Below, in pieces: positions 1 to 6,238 of a DNA stretch of 36,517 nucleotides; the stretch's first letter is position 1, and each line of letters starts with the position of its first letter. The notes beneath the pieces are model-generated. The model did not search any database, was not told where the DNA came from, and saw nothing but the letters and a program-made list of their open reading frames with translations. The position numbers and the translations under genes were made by a program. Source of the stretch: Acidobacteriota bacterium (lineage in GTDB: Bacteria > Acidobacteriota > Terriglobia > Bryobacterales > Bryobacteraceae); NCBI GenBank assembly GCA_018268935.1, contig JAFDVS010000062.1, positions 47,876 through 84,392 on the forward strand, given 5' to 3'.

Positions 1-573
1 GATTATTCCGGCGGCATTGCCACCGATCTCTTCTTCCACGTCGCCGCCCCCATGAACATCTGCTGGGGCGAACCCCAATTCCCATCCAAGGTCATGGCCT
101 CCGGCGGAATCTACGCCTTCCACGATCGCGAAGTGCCCGACACATTCCACCTGATCGCCGAATACGGCAAGGGATACTCCGTCGTCCTCAGTTCCTCCAT
201 GGCCAATTCCCAGCACATCCCCGGCCTCATCCGAGGCAAGGATGCATCCATCGTCATGGTCGAACACGGCCGTTTCGAAGGCTACGCCCCCTTCATCACC
301 GTACGTCCTGAAAAGGCCGCCGCCAAGGAATACCTCGAGAAATTCGGCAAGGAAGAAATCAAAATCCCCGTCGAAAACAACGACACCATGCGCACCCACG
401 TCTCCAACTTCCTCGACTGCATGCGCACCCGCAAAAAGCCCACCCTCGACGTAGAAACCGCCGCCCGTGCCCAAGTCCTCATCTCCATGGCCGTCCAAAG
501 CTACCGCCAGGGCAAGGTCCTCTACTTCAACGAATCCAACTGGAAAATGTCCGACAAGCCAGCCAAGGCATAA
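1..573 (+). CDS. Gfo/Idh/MocA family oxidoreductase, C-terminal part (5' end outside window)
   Basis: The frame is open from base 1 and ends at a TAA at 571-573, giving 190 residues of a protein whose N-terminal NAD(P)-binding domain lies off the left edge. The visible part reads as the C-terminal substrate-binding half of a Gfo/Idh/MocA oxidoreductase. An early GGIATDLFFHV segment is followed by a mixed beta-sheet, and the conserved tail region NDTMRTHVSNFLDCMRTRKKP matches the helix that these proteins carry near the end (pattern H-x-x-N-F-x-D-x-x-R-x-x-x-x-P). Family members are usually NAD(P)-dependent sugar or inositol dehydrogenases. The substrate cannot be read from this fragment. A second family member lies about 1 kb downstream (1634-2992), so the two may serve the same pathway. 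A hairpin follows the stop codon. Confidence 0.85.
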   Translation, partial: DYSGGIATDLFFHVAAPMNICWGEPQFPSKVMASGGIYAFHDREVPDTFHLIAEYGKGYSVVLSSSMANSQHIPGLIRGKDASIVMVEHGRFEGYAPFITVRPEKAAAKEYLEKFGKEEIKIPVENNDTMRTHVSNFLDCMRTRKKPTLDVETAARAQVLISMAVQSYRQGKVLYFNESNWKMSDKPAKA

Positions 574-583
574 TCCTGTCCGA

Positions 584-606
584 GGGGCACGCCAATCCCG
601 TGCCCC
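584..606 (+). terminator. Stem-loop after the oxidoreductase gene, possible terminator
   Basis: GGGGCACG at 584-591 and CGTGCCCC at 599-606 form a perfect 8-bp GC-rich stem with a 7-nt loop, starting 11 nt after the stop codon. No T tract follows, so it is only a possible transcription terminator or mRNA 3'-end stabiliser. The rest of the 574-696 gap shows nothing else definite. Confidence 0.45.
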
Positions 607-696
607 AAACACCCATCTCATTTTCCGCAAGCAGCCTCCAAAGCCACTTGGCTTTCCCTAATCTCTGGTGTACAGTCGAGCTAGGGAATAACCGTA

Positions 697-1608
697 ATGC
701 CCCGGGCCCGGAATGGCCAAGGATCGCGCGGTGCTCGCATTCTCCAGAATGCCCCACGCGAGTTGCATACGCGCCCCCTCACCCGCCTCGGCGAAGGCAT
801 CGGCAAGGTCGTCTACGCCTCCCCTCACTGGGTCGTCAAACGCACCCGCAGCACTTCCGAAATCATCGCCCTCATCGTCCTCTGGCGTCTCCTCCGCCGC
901 TGGGAGCGCTTCCTTCCCATCGGCCTCGGCCGTCATCTCCTCCAGCGTCCCTCCCGCCGCATCCGCATCCTTCGCGTCTTCACTCAACTCATCGTCAAAG
1001 TGCTCCCCGGCCGCATCTGGTACACCACCCACATCGGCACCGTCTGGAAACGCTACCGCGATCAGAACCAGCGCGGCGAAACACTCGCCCGCGATTACCT
1101 CACCGGCACCGCCCTCGTACCCGGCTACGTCTCCTTCCCCGAAACCAGGGTTCGCATCAAAGGCTGGCCCTTCTGGCTTCGCATCGATCACGCCACCGAA
1201 CGCGTGGAATGCACCCTCCACCAGCGCCTCAATCAACTCGCCCAACAGAGAGCCTACGATCAAATCGAGCTCTGGCTCAATCGCTTCCTCGACCTTCGCC
1301 AGCGCGGCTGGCAACTCGGCCTCTTCTCCACCGACGCCCATCTCAAAAACTTCGGCGTCATCGAAGACCGCGTCGTCCTCATCGATTCCGGCGGCCTCAC
1401 CAACGAGTGGAGCGAAGTAGAAGACAAGCTTTCCTTTGAAGACGTCGTCGTCGAACCGCACATACAACTCGGCCTCGGCCCCATCCTCGGCGCCCGCCCC
1501 GATATCGCCGCCCGCTTCAATCAGCGCTGGAAACGCGAAGTCAGCGTCAACGGCGTCCGCCGCCACTGGCAGGCCCTCCGCCCCGTCGCCTCCGTGGAAG
1601 GAGTCTAA
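697..1608 (+). CDS. Atypical protein-kinase-fold protein (YrbL/RIO-like, uncharacterised)
   Basis: The product has 303 residues and no signal peptide. Several spaced motifs fit a small kinase fold: a glycine-loop-like GEGIGKVVY at 32-40, a VVKR lysine at 49, a possible helix-C glutamate at 55, a catalytic-loop-like TDAHLKNFG (D213, N218) and a metal-loop-like VLIDSGG (D230) near 228-233. The loop order and the D-x4-N spacing resemble aminoglycoside-phosphotransferase, YrbL and lipopolysaccharide-kinase relatives rather than classical Ser/Thr kinases. The middle (residues 55-125) is rich in Arg and Trp and could bind membranes or nucleic acid. The substrate is unknown. Start ATG 697 was chosen because the Gly loop lies just inside it; no strong ribosome binding site is visible. 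An almost equally long frame on the opposite strand is Ala/Asp/Glu/Gly-rich and looks like an antisense shadow. The fold call is an inference from motif spacing. Confidence 0.65.
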   Translation: MPRARNGQGSRGARILQNAPRELHTRPLTRLGEGIGKVVYASPHWVVKRTRSTSEIIALIVLWRLLRRWERFLPIGLGRHLLQRPSRRIRILRVFTQLIVKVLPGRIWYTTHIGTVWKRYRDQNQRGETLARDYLTGTALVPGYVSFPETRVRIKGWPFWLRIDHATERVECTLHQRLNQLAQQRAYDQIELWLNRFLDLRQRGWQLGLFSTDAHLKNFGVIEDRVVLIDSGGLTNEWSEVEDKLSFEDVVVEPHIQLGLGPILGARPDIAARFNQRWKREVSVNGVRRHWQALRPVASVEGV

Positions 1609-1633
1609 TAGTAGTCAGGAATCATTCATCCTT

Positions 1634-2992
1634 ATGTCCAAATCGCAATCTACCCCCCGTCGCGTTTTTATCGGCTCGTTGTTCGCCGGCGCGGTGCCCG
1701 TTGGCGGCTTCGGCAGTACCGCCTCCCTCCGCCACATGGGCTATCGCTCACCCAATGAAAAACTCAACTTCGCCGCCATCGGAGCAGGTGGTAAAGGCTG
1801 GACCGACATCAATAGCTGCTCCACCGAAACCCTCGTCGCCATGGCTGACCCCGACGACAAGCGCGCCGCCCGTACCTTCGAAAAATACCCAAACGTCCCC
1901 AAATACAAAGATTTCCGCAAAATGCTCGACAAAGAGTCGAAGAACATCGACGCGGTAATCGTCTCCGCCCCGGACCACATCCACGGCTCGGCCGCCATGT
2001 GGGCCATGGCCCGCGGCAAACACGTCTATTGCCAGAAGCCGCTCACCCGCACCGTGTGGGAAGCCCAGCAACTCACCGCCGCCGCCGAAAAATACGGCGT
2101 TGCCTCGCAAATGGGCAACCAGGGTTACTCCAACGAAGGCGCGCGCCAGTGCTGCGAAATCATCTGGTCCGGCGACATCGGCCCCGTCACCGAAGTCCAC
2201 GCCTGGACCAATCGCCCGCTCAAATACTGGCCCCAGGGCCCCGACGTCGTCCCCAAGGAAGAGCCCGTCCCCGCTCACCTCGATTGGGAGGCCTGGCTCG
2301 GCGGCTCCATCTTCCGTCCCTATAGCCCGGCCTACGCTCCCCATCACTGGCGCGGCTTCCCCGACTTCGGCTGCGGAGCCATCGGCGACATGGCCTGTCA
2401 CATCCTCGGCACTCCCAACATGGCCCTCCGCCTCAGCGCCAGCGCTCCCACCAGCGTCGAATGCATCATGCAGGAAGGCAAAGGCAAGTACACCTTCCCG
2501 CTGGCCTCCACCATTCGCTTCGATTTCCCTGCCCGAGGCTCCATGCCCGCCTTGAAGCTCTTCTGGCATGACGGCCGCAACAAACAGCCCGACATCCCAG
2601 GTGTCCCCGCCGGCGAACTGCTCGGCGACAGCGACATCAACGGCAGCATCTTCATCGGCGATAAAGGCATGGTCACCACCGGCTGCTACGGCGAGCGCAC
2701 CCGCCTCGTCCCCGAAGCCAAAATGAAGGACTACAAAATGCCGGAGCCCGTCCTCACGCGTTCCCCTGGCCATTACCGCGATTGGATCCGCGCCGCCAAA
2801 GGTGGAGAGCCCTCCTGCTCCAACTTCAGCGTCGCCGGCCCCTTCGTCCAATGGATGTTGCTCGGCGTCATCTCCATGCGCTTTGAAGGCAAACTCGATT
2901 GGGATGCCGCCGCCGGCAAATTCACCAACAATGCCGCAGCCAATGAACTATTAAAACCCAAATTCCGCAAAGGCTGGAAATTCGTTGGCTAG
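1634..2992 (+). CDS. Gfo/Idh/MocA family oxidoreductase, probable Tat-exported
   Basis: The protein has 452 residues. It starts at ATG 1634, which gives an N-terminus containing TPRRVFIGSLFAGA, a twin-arginine-type signal; an upstream in-frame extension would run through the preceding gene. A Rossmann-fold N-terminal domain follows, with LNFAAIGAGGKG near residues 42-53. The family's usual EKP motif reads QKP here (HVYCQKPLTRTVWEA), a variant typical of a Tat-exported subgroup in Acidobacteria and Planctomycetes. The C-terminal domain contains the conserved GCGAIGDMACHILG helix. Family members oxidise sugar or polyol hydroxyls with NAD(P) or act as glycosidases using an internal cofactor cycle; export argues for a tightly bound cofactor. 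Its stop lies 13 nt before the start of the UxuA-like gene, so the two are probably one operon acting on plant-derived or host-derived sugars (inferred). Confidence 0.85.
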   Translation: MSKSQSTPRRVFIGSLFAGAVPVGGFGSTASLRHMGYRSPNEKLNFAAIGAGGKGWTDINSCSTETLVAMADPDDKRAARTFEKYPNVPKYKDFRKMLDKESKNIDAVIVSAPDHIHGSAAMWAMARGKHVYCQKPLTRTVWEAQQLTAAAEKYGVASQMGNQGYSNEGARQCCEIIWSGDIGPVTEVHAWTNRPLKYWPQGPDVVPKEEPVPAHLDWEAWLGGSIFRPYSPAYAPHHWRGFPDFGCGAIGDMACHILGTPNMALRLSASAPTSVECIMQEGKGKYTFPLASTIRFDFPARGSMPALKLFWHDGRNKQPDIPGVPAGELLGDSDINGSIFIGDKGMVTTGCYGERTRLVPEAKMKDYKMPEPVLTRSPGHYRDWIRAAKGGEPSCSNFSVAGPFVQWMLLGVISMRFEGKLDWDAAAGKFTNNAAANELLKPKFRKGWKFVG

Positions 2993-3005
2993 TGGGGTGG
3001 ACCCC

Positions 3006-4070
3006 ATGTTGACCAGAAGAACCATACTCCAATCACTCGGCGGCGCCGTGCTCACCTCCGCCGCCGAGTGGCCCCCCGCTGAAGGGGCCGGCGTCCCCAA
3101 GCTCTGTCTCGGAGCCGCTCCCAATCTCGACGAAAAAGGCATGCAGCGCCTTCGCCAGATCGGCATCAATCATGTCCTCATGGGCGGCCCCCGCATCCCC
3201 TGGACCGAAGCCAGCCTCCGCCCCATCATGGATCATTTCAAAGCAGCCGGACTCACCGTCTGCAACCTCATGATCGGCGGCTTCCCCAACTGCATCTACG
3301 GCAAGCCCGGCCGCGACGAAGAGATCGAAAAGATCCATCAATCCATCCGCGCCGCCGCCAAAGTCGGCCTCCCCGTCATCGAGTACAACTTCTACGCGCA
3401 CCGCCTCGTCGAGGGCTACTACGAAGAAAAAGGCCGTGGCAACGCAGGCATGACCGCCTACGATTACGAGCGCTCAAAAAACCTCCCACCCCTCCCCGAA
3501 ATCGGCACGCACGATCTCGATGCACTCTGGAAGAACGTCACCTACTTCCTCAAAGCCATCGTCCCCGTCGCCAAGCAGTCCGGCATCCGCCTCGCGCTAC
3601 ATCCCAACGATCCGCCAGTCCCGCTCAGCCGTGGCTCCGGCCAGATCATGGCCACCCTCGCCGGCTGGAAGCGCCTCGTCGACATCGTCCCCGACCCCGC
3701 CAACGGCATCACCTTCGATTGCGGAGTAACCCGCGAACTCGGTGAGGACCCCGTCGCCGTCTGCAAATACTTCGGCGCCAAAGACCGCATCAATCACGTC
3801 CACTTCCGCAACGTCCGCGTCCGCAAGCCTTCCATCGACTACACCGAAGTGTTCCCCGATGAAGGCCAGGTGGACATGTTCGCCGTGATGCGCGAACTCG
3901 TGCGCCAAAAATACCCGCGCGCCATCTATCCCGAACACCCACGCCTTCTCGACGCCGACAAAGACCTCGGCCTCAAAGCGTTCTACCCAGGTGGCGGAGG
4001 CTACGTCGGCGAAGTCTACAACGTCGCCTACACCAAAGCCATGCTCCAGGCCGCGCTCACCCTACGCTGA
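3006..4070 (+). CDS. Mannonate-dehydratase-like (UxuA family) TIM-barrel protein with Tat-like signal
   Basis: The protein has 354 residues from ATG 3006, chosen because it gives the start MLTRRTILQSLGGAVL, a twin-arginine-like signal, and has GGGGTGG just upstream. An earlier in-frame start at 2985 would overlap the previous gene. Family signatures are ALHPNDPP (UxuA proteins carry HPDDPP), TFDCGVTRELG with a possible metal-binding Cys, and INHVHFRNV, matching the conserved HFxHLRNV strand, followed by an acidic EVFPDEGQVDMFAVM segment. UxuA dehydrates D-mannonate to 2-keto-3-deoxygluconate in hexuronate breakdown and is normally cytoplasmic, so a signal is odd and may mean a different sugar-acid or isomerase activity. 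It follows the oxidoreductase by 13 nt. The enzyme superfamily is fairly sure, the exact reaction is not. Confidence 0.75.
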   Translation: MLTRRTILQSLGGAVLTSAAEWPPAEGAGVPKLCLGAAPNLDEKGMQRLRQIGINHVLMGGPRIPWTEASLRPIMDHFKAAGLTVCNLMIGGFPNCIYGKPGRDEEIEKIHQSIRAAAKVGLPVIEYNFYAHRLVEGYYEEKGRGNAGMTAYDYERSKNLPPLPEIGTHDLDALWKNVTYFLKAIVPVAKQSGIRLALHPNDPPVPLSRGSGQIMATLAGWKRLVDIVPDPANGITFDCGVTRELGEDPVAVCKYFGAKDRINHVHFRNVRVRKPSIDYTEVFPDEGQVDMFAVMRELVRQKYPRAIYPEHPRLLDADKDLGLKAFYPGGGGYVGEVYNVAYTKAMLQAALTLR

Positions 4071-4082
4071 GCCCAGGCCCAC

Positions 4083-4673
4083 TTATATCCGGATACCCAC
4101 GGCCCACAAACCCAATCCCACGGCCTGCCGGAACGACAGCCAGTGCTTCGCCCACCCCGCCACCGGCTGCACCGACGGCCGCGGCGATCCATACACCACG
4201 AACCCCTGATTCGCCATCAGCGTCTTCGCCCGGAATATGTGATACCCGTCGCTCACCACAATGCACGACCGCAGATTCATCCGCCGCATGATCTCCGATG
4301 CCGCCGCCGTCGACTCCACCGTCGACTCCCCCTCCGGCTCAATAATAATCGCCTCCACCGGCACTCCATGCTTGCTCAAATAGTTGCGCCCCACTTCGCT
4401 CTCCGTCCATAGCGGATCCCCGCCCGCGCCTCCCGTCGTCAATATCCGCGGAGCCAGTTTCCTCCGGTATAGCCCCAGCGCATGATCCAGCCGCGCCCGC
4501 AGCACCGGCGATGGTTTCCCCCGATATTCCGCCGCCCCCAGCACCACAATCACATCCGCTTCCCGCGCTTCATCGATCTCCGCCTGCCGCTCAATCGCCG
4601 CCGTCAGCCGCCACAAAGACACCGCGGCCACGGCTGCCATCAGCGCTGCCAAGGCAAAGATCCACTTCTTCAT
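4083..4673 (-). CDS. YdcF/SanA family membrane protein (DUF218)
   Basis: The protein has 196 residues. It starts at ATG 4673, where MKKWIFALAALMAAVAAV gives one N-terminal membrane anchor. The soluble domain shows the DUF218 hallmarks: DVIVVLGAAEYRGKPSPVLRARLDHAL (residues about 40-66), an LTTGGAGG loop, an acidic segment with ESTVESTAAA, and IVVSDGYHIFRAK near residue 143. SanA, ElyC and YdcF relatives act in envelope integrity or bind nucleotide-like cofactors; the reaction is not settled. The gene is divergent from the DUF418 gene, with only 39 nt between starts, and a palindrome fills that gap. Its 3' end faces the UxuA-like gene across 12 nt. Confidence 0.85.
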   Translation of the reverse strand: MKKWIFALAALMAAVAAVSLWRLTAAIERQAEIDEAREADVIVVLGAAEYRGKPSPVLRARLDHALGLYRRKLAPRILTTGGAGGDPLWTESEVGRNYLSKHGVPVEAIIIEPEGESTVESTAAASEIMRRMNLRSCIVVSDGYHIFRAKTLMANQGFVVYGSPRPSVQPVAGWAKHWLSFRQAVGLGLWAVGIRI

Positions 4674-4680
4674 CGAATTC

Positions 4681-4705
4681 GTACTCTTAGCATATGCTAG
4701 AGTAC
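4681..4705. promoter_or_regulatory. Near-perfect palindrome in the ydcF-like/DUF418 divergent gap, putative operator
   Basis: GTACTCT at 4681-4687 and AGAGTAC at 4699-4705 flank AGCATATGCT, itself a perfect palindrome. Only one extra T at 4688 breaks full symmetry. It covers most of the 39-nt gap, and TATGCT-like -10 elements can be read on both strands inside it. A dimeric repressor bound here would control both genes at once. Neither gene has a clear Shine-Dalgarno sequence, so short-leader transcripts are possible. Confidence 0.6.
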
Positions 4706-4712
4706 CCGAATC

Positions 4713-6041
4713 ATGACTGAGGATTGCCCGGCAACCGCCGACATTCACGTGACCCCGGTGCGCCCTACCGAACGCATCGAATCCATTGACGTCCTCCGAG
4801 GCTTTTCCCTCCTCGGCATCCTGCTTCTCAACATCGTCTCCTTCGCCCTTCCCTCCGCCGCCTACATGAACCCCTCCGCATACGGCGGCGCCACCGGAGC
4901 CAACCTCACCTACTGGCTCATCCACATGGCCTTCTTCGATGGCAAAATGCGCGCCATCTTCTCCATGCTCTTCGGAGCAGGCGCACTCATCCTCACCTCG
5001 CGAGCCGAAGCCCGCGGAGCAGGCATCGAAACCGCCGACATCTACTATCGCCGCACCATGTGGCTCATCGCGATTGGTCTCTTTCACGCCCATCTCATCT
5101 GGTACGGCGACATCCTCTACCCATACGGCGTCGTCGGCCTCCTCATGTTCCCCATGCGTAAAGCGAGCGCAAAAGCGCTCATCATCGCCGGCGCCATCAT
5201 CATCACCCTGCACTCCGCCCAAGGCATCGGCGGCATGTTCGGCATCCGCGAAATGAAAGAGAACGCCGAAAAGCACGACAAAATCGTAGCCTCAGGCGGC
5301 AAGCCCACCGACGAGCAGAAAGACGCCGCCAAGGAATGGAAAAACCTCCGCGAGCTCTTCCACCCCGACAAGGAAAAAATCGAAAAGGAAATCAAACAGC
5401 ACCGCGGCGGCTGGGTCGAAAACCTCAAACTCCGTGCCGGTGAAGCCGCCCAGTTCGAGTTCAACATGTTTTTCCAGTTCATCTTCCTTGATGTCCTCGG
5501 CATGTTCATCCTCGGCATGGGCCTCGCCAAAGCCGGTGTCTTCGACGCCTCCCGCAGCTACGGCTTCTACACGGCCCTAATCGCCGCCGGCTTCCTCATC
5601 GGAGTCCCCCTCCACTACTGGGCCGCCCTCAAATGGTCCCAAAGTAACTTCGATTTCCCCGAATTCCTCGGCTATGTCGCCTCCACCGCCGATCCCGGCC
5701 GCTTCCTCGTCGCCGGAGCCTACATCGGCCTCGTCATGATCGTCTGCAAATCCGGAATCCTCCGCCCCATCCGCTTCCTCCTCGCCTCCGTCGGCCGCAC
5801 CGCCCTGAGCAACTACCTGCTCACGTCCATCCTGCTCACCTTCGTCTTCAACGGCTACGGCCTCGGCCTCTTCGCCAAATACCAGCGCTCCCAACTCATC
5901 TGGTTCGTCCTCGGAATGTGGGCCATCAATCTCACCGTGAGCCCCATCTGGCTCAAATACTACCGCTACGGTCCCGCCGAATGGGCCTGGCGCTCGCTCA
6001 CCTATTGGAAGCGCCAGCCTCTCCGCCGCGAAGAATCTTGA
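4713..6041 (+). CDS. DUF418 family multi-pass membrane protein (YeiB-like)
   Basis: The protein has 442 residues. The N-terminal signature RIESIDVLRGFSLLGILLLN (residues about 18-37) is the hallmark of YeiB/DUF418 proteins, related to acyltransferase-3-type and heparan-alpha-glucosaminide N-acetyltransferase-like membrane proteins. About eight to ten hydrophobic segments follow. The charged stretch between residues 168 and 232 (many Lys and Glu) forms a large soluble loop. The DUF418 C-terminal domain reads VGRTALSNYLLTSILLTFVF, then a Trp-rich end with GPAEWAWRSLTYWKRQ. The role is unproven; the family is suspected to acylate or transport a cell-envelope compound. It is divergent from the ydcF-like gene and shares its palindrome. 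The stop at 6039-6041 lies inside the 45-nt repeat that marks the left side of the accessory island. Confidence 0.88.
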   Translation: MTEDCPATADIHVTPVRPTERIESIDVLRGFSLLGILLLNIVSFALPSAAYMNPSAYGGATGANLTYWLIHMAFFDGKMRAIFSMLFGAGALILTSRAEARGAGIETADIYYRRTMWLIAIGLFHAHLIWYGDILYPYGVVGLLMFPMRKASAKALIIAGAIIITLHSAQGIGGMFGIREMKENAEKHDKIVASGGKPTDEQKDAAKEWKNLRELFHPDKEKIEKEIKQHRGGWVENLKLRAGEAAQFEFNMFFQFIFLDVLGMFILGMGLAKAGVFDASRSYGFYTALIAAGFLIGVPLHYWAALKWSQSNFDFPEFLGYVASTADPGRFLVAGAYIGLVMIVCKSGILRPIRFLLASVGRTALSNYLLTSILLTFVFNGYGLGLFAKYQRSQLIWFVLGMWAINLTVSPIWLKYYRYGPAEWAWRSLTYWKRQPLRREES

Positions 6042-6080
6042 ACTCATCCGCCGATCGAGTCAGATAGTACAGCGCCTTCA
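6036..6080. repeat. Left copy of a 45-nt direct repeat (gene fragment)
   Basis: These 45 nt match 10303-10347 with two mismatches (6066 and 6077). Read on the - strand it encodes ALYYLTRSADEFK, an internal segment of the intact protein at 10004-10972. A weaker match (TTTCCCATT at 6105-6113 against 10360-10368) follows after a gap, so a decayed gene remnant about 80 nt long is likely. It overlaps the last bases of the DUF418 gene. Confidence 0.8.
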
Positions 6081-6238
6081 CTTCCGCCCTCGTTTCGCCA
6101 CTGTTTTCCCATTACACCTGGCAAAGGTGGCGCGGGTCCTCCTGGCAAGAGTGGAGCTAACGACGACCCTTGGCCCATTGGCCACCATATTGGCCTCAAT
6201 TAGCTGCATCCGAAGGAGGCAGGAAGAAAGTCAGAGTA
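6081..6238. other. Gene-free stretch between DUF418 and caspase-kinase genes
   Basis: This stretch separates two convergent genes. It contains a collagen-like open run on the + strand at 6117-6203 (see findings) and three TTGGCC copies at about 6172-6195. No start codon, ribosome binding site or terminator hairpin is convincing. Confidence 0.4.

Noticed and set aside
658..1566. 302-codon open frame on the - strand opposite the kinase-fold gene
   Set aside because: Very rich in Ala, Asp, Glu and Gly without any motif, as expected for the complement of a high-GC gene with C-ending codons. The + strand frame carries spaced kinase-like motifs.
1748..2851. 367-codon open frame on the - strand opposite the Gfo/Idh/MocA gene
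   Set aside because: Antisense shadow: the + strand product has complete family signatures. Similar shadows occur opposite the sulfatase (18075-18920) and the efflux genes.
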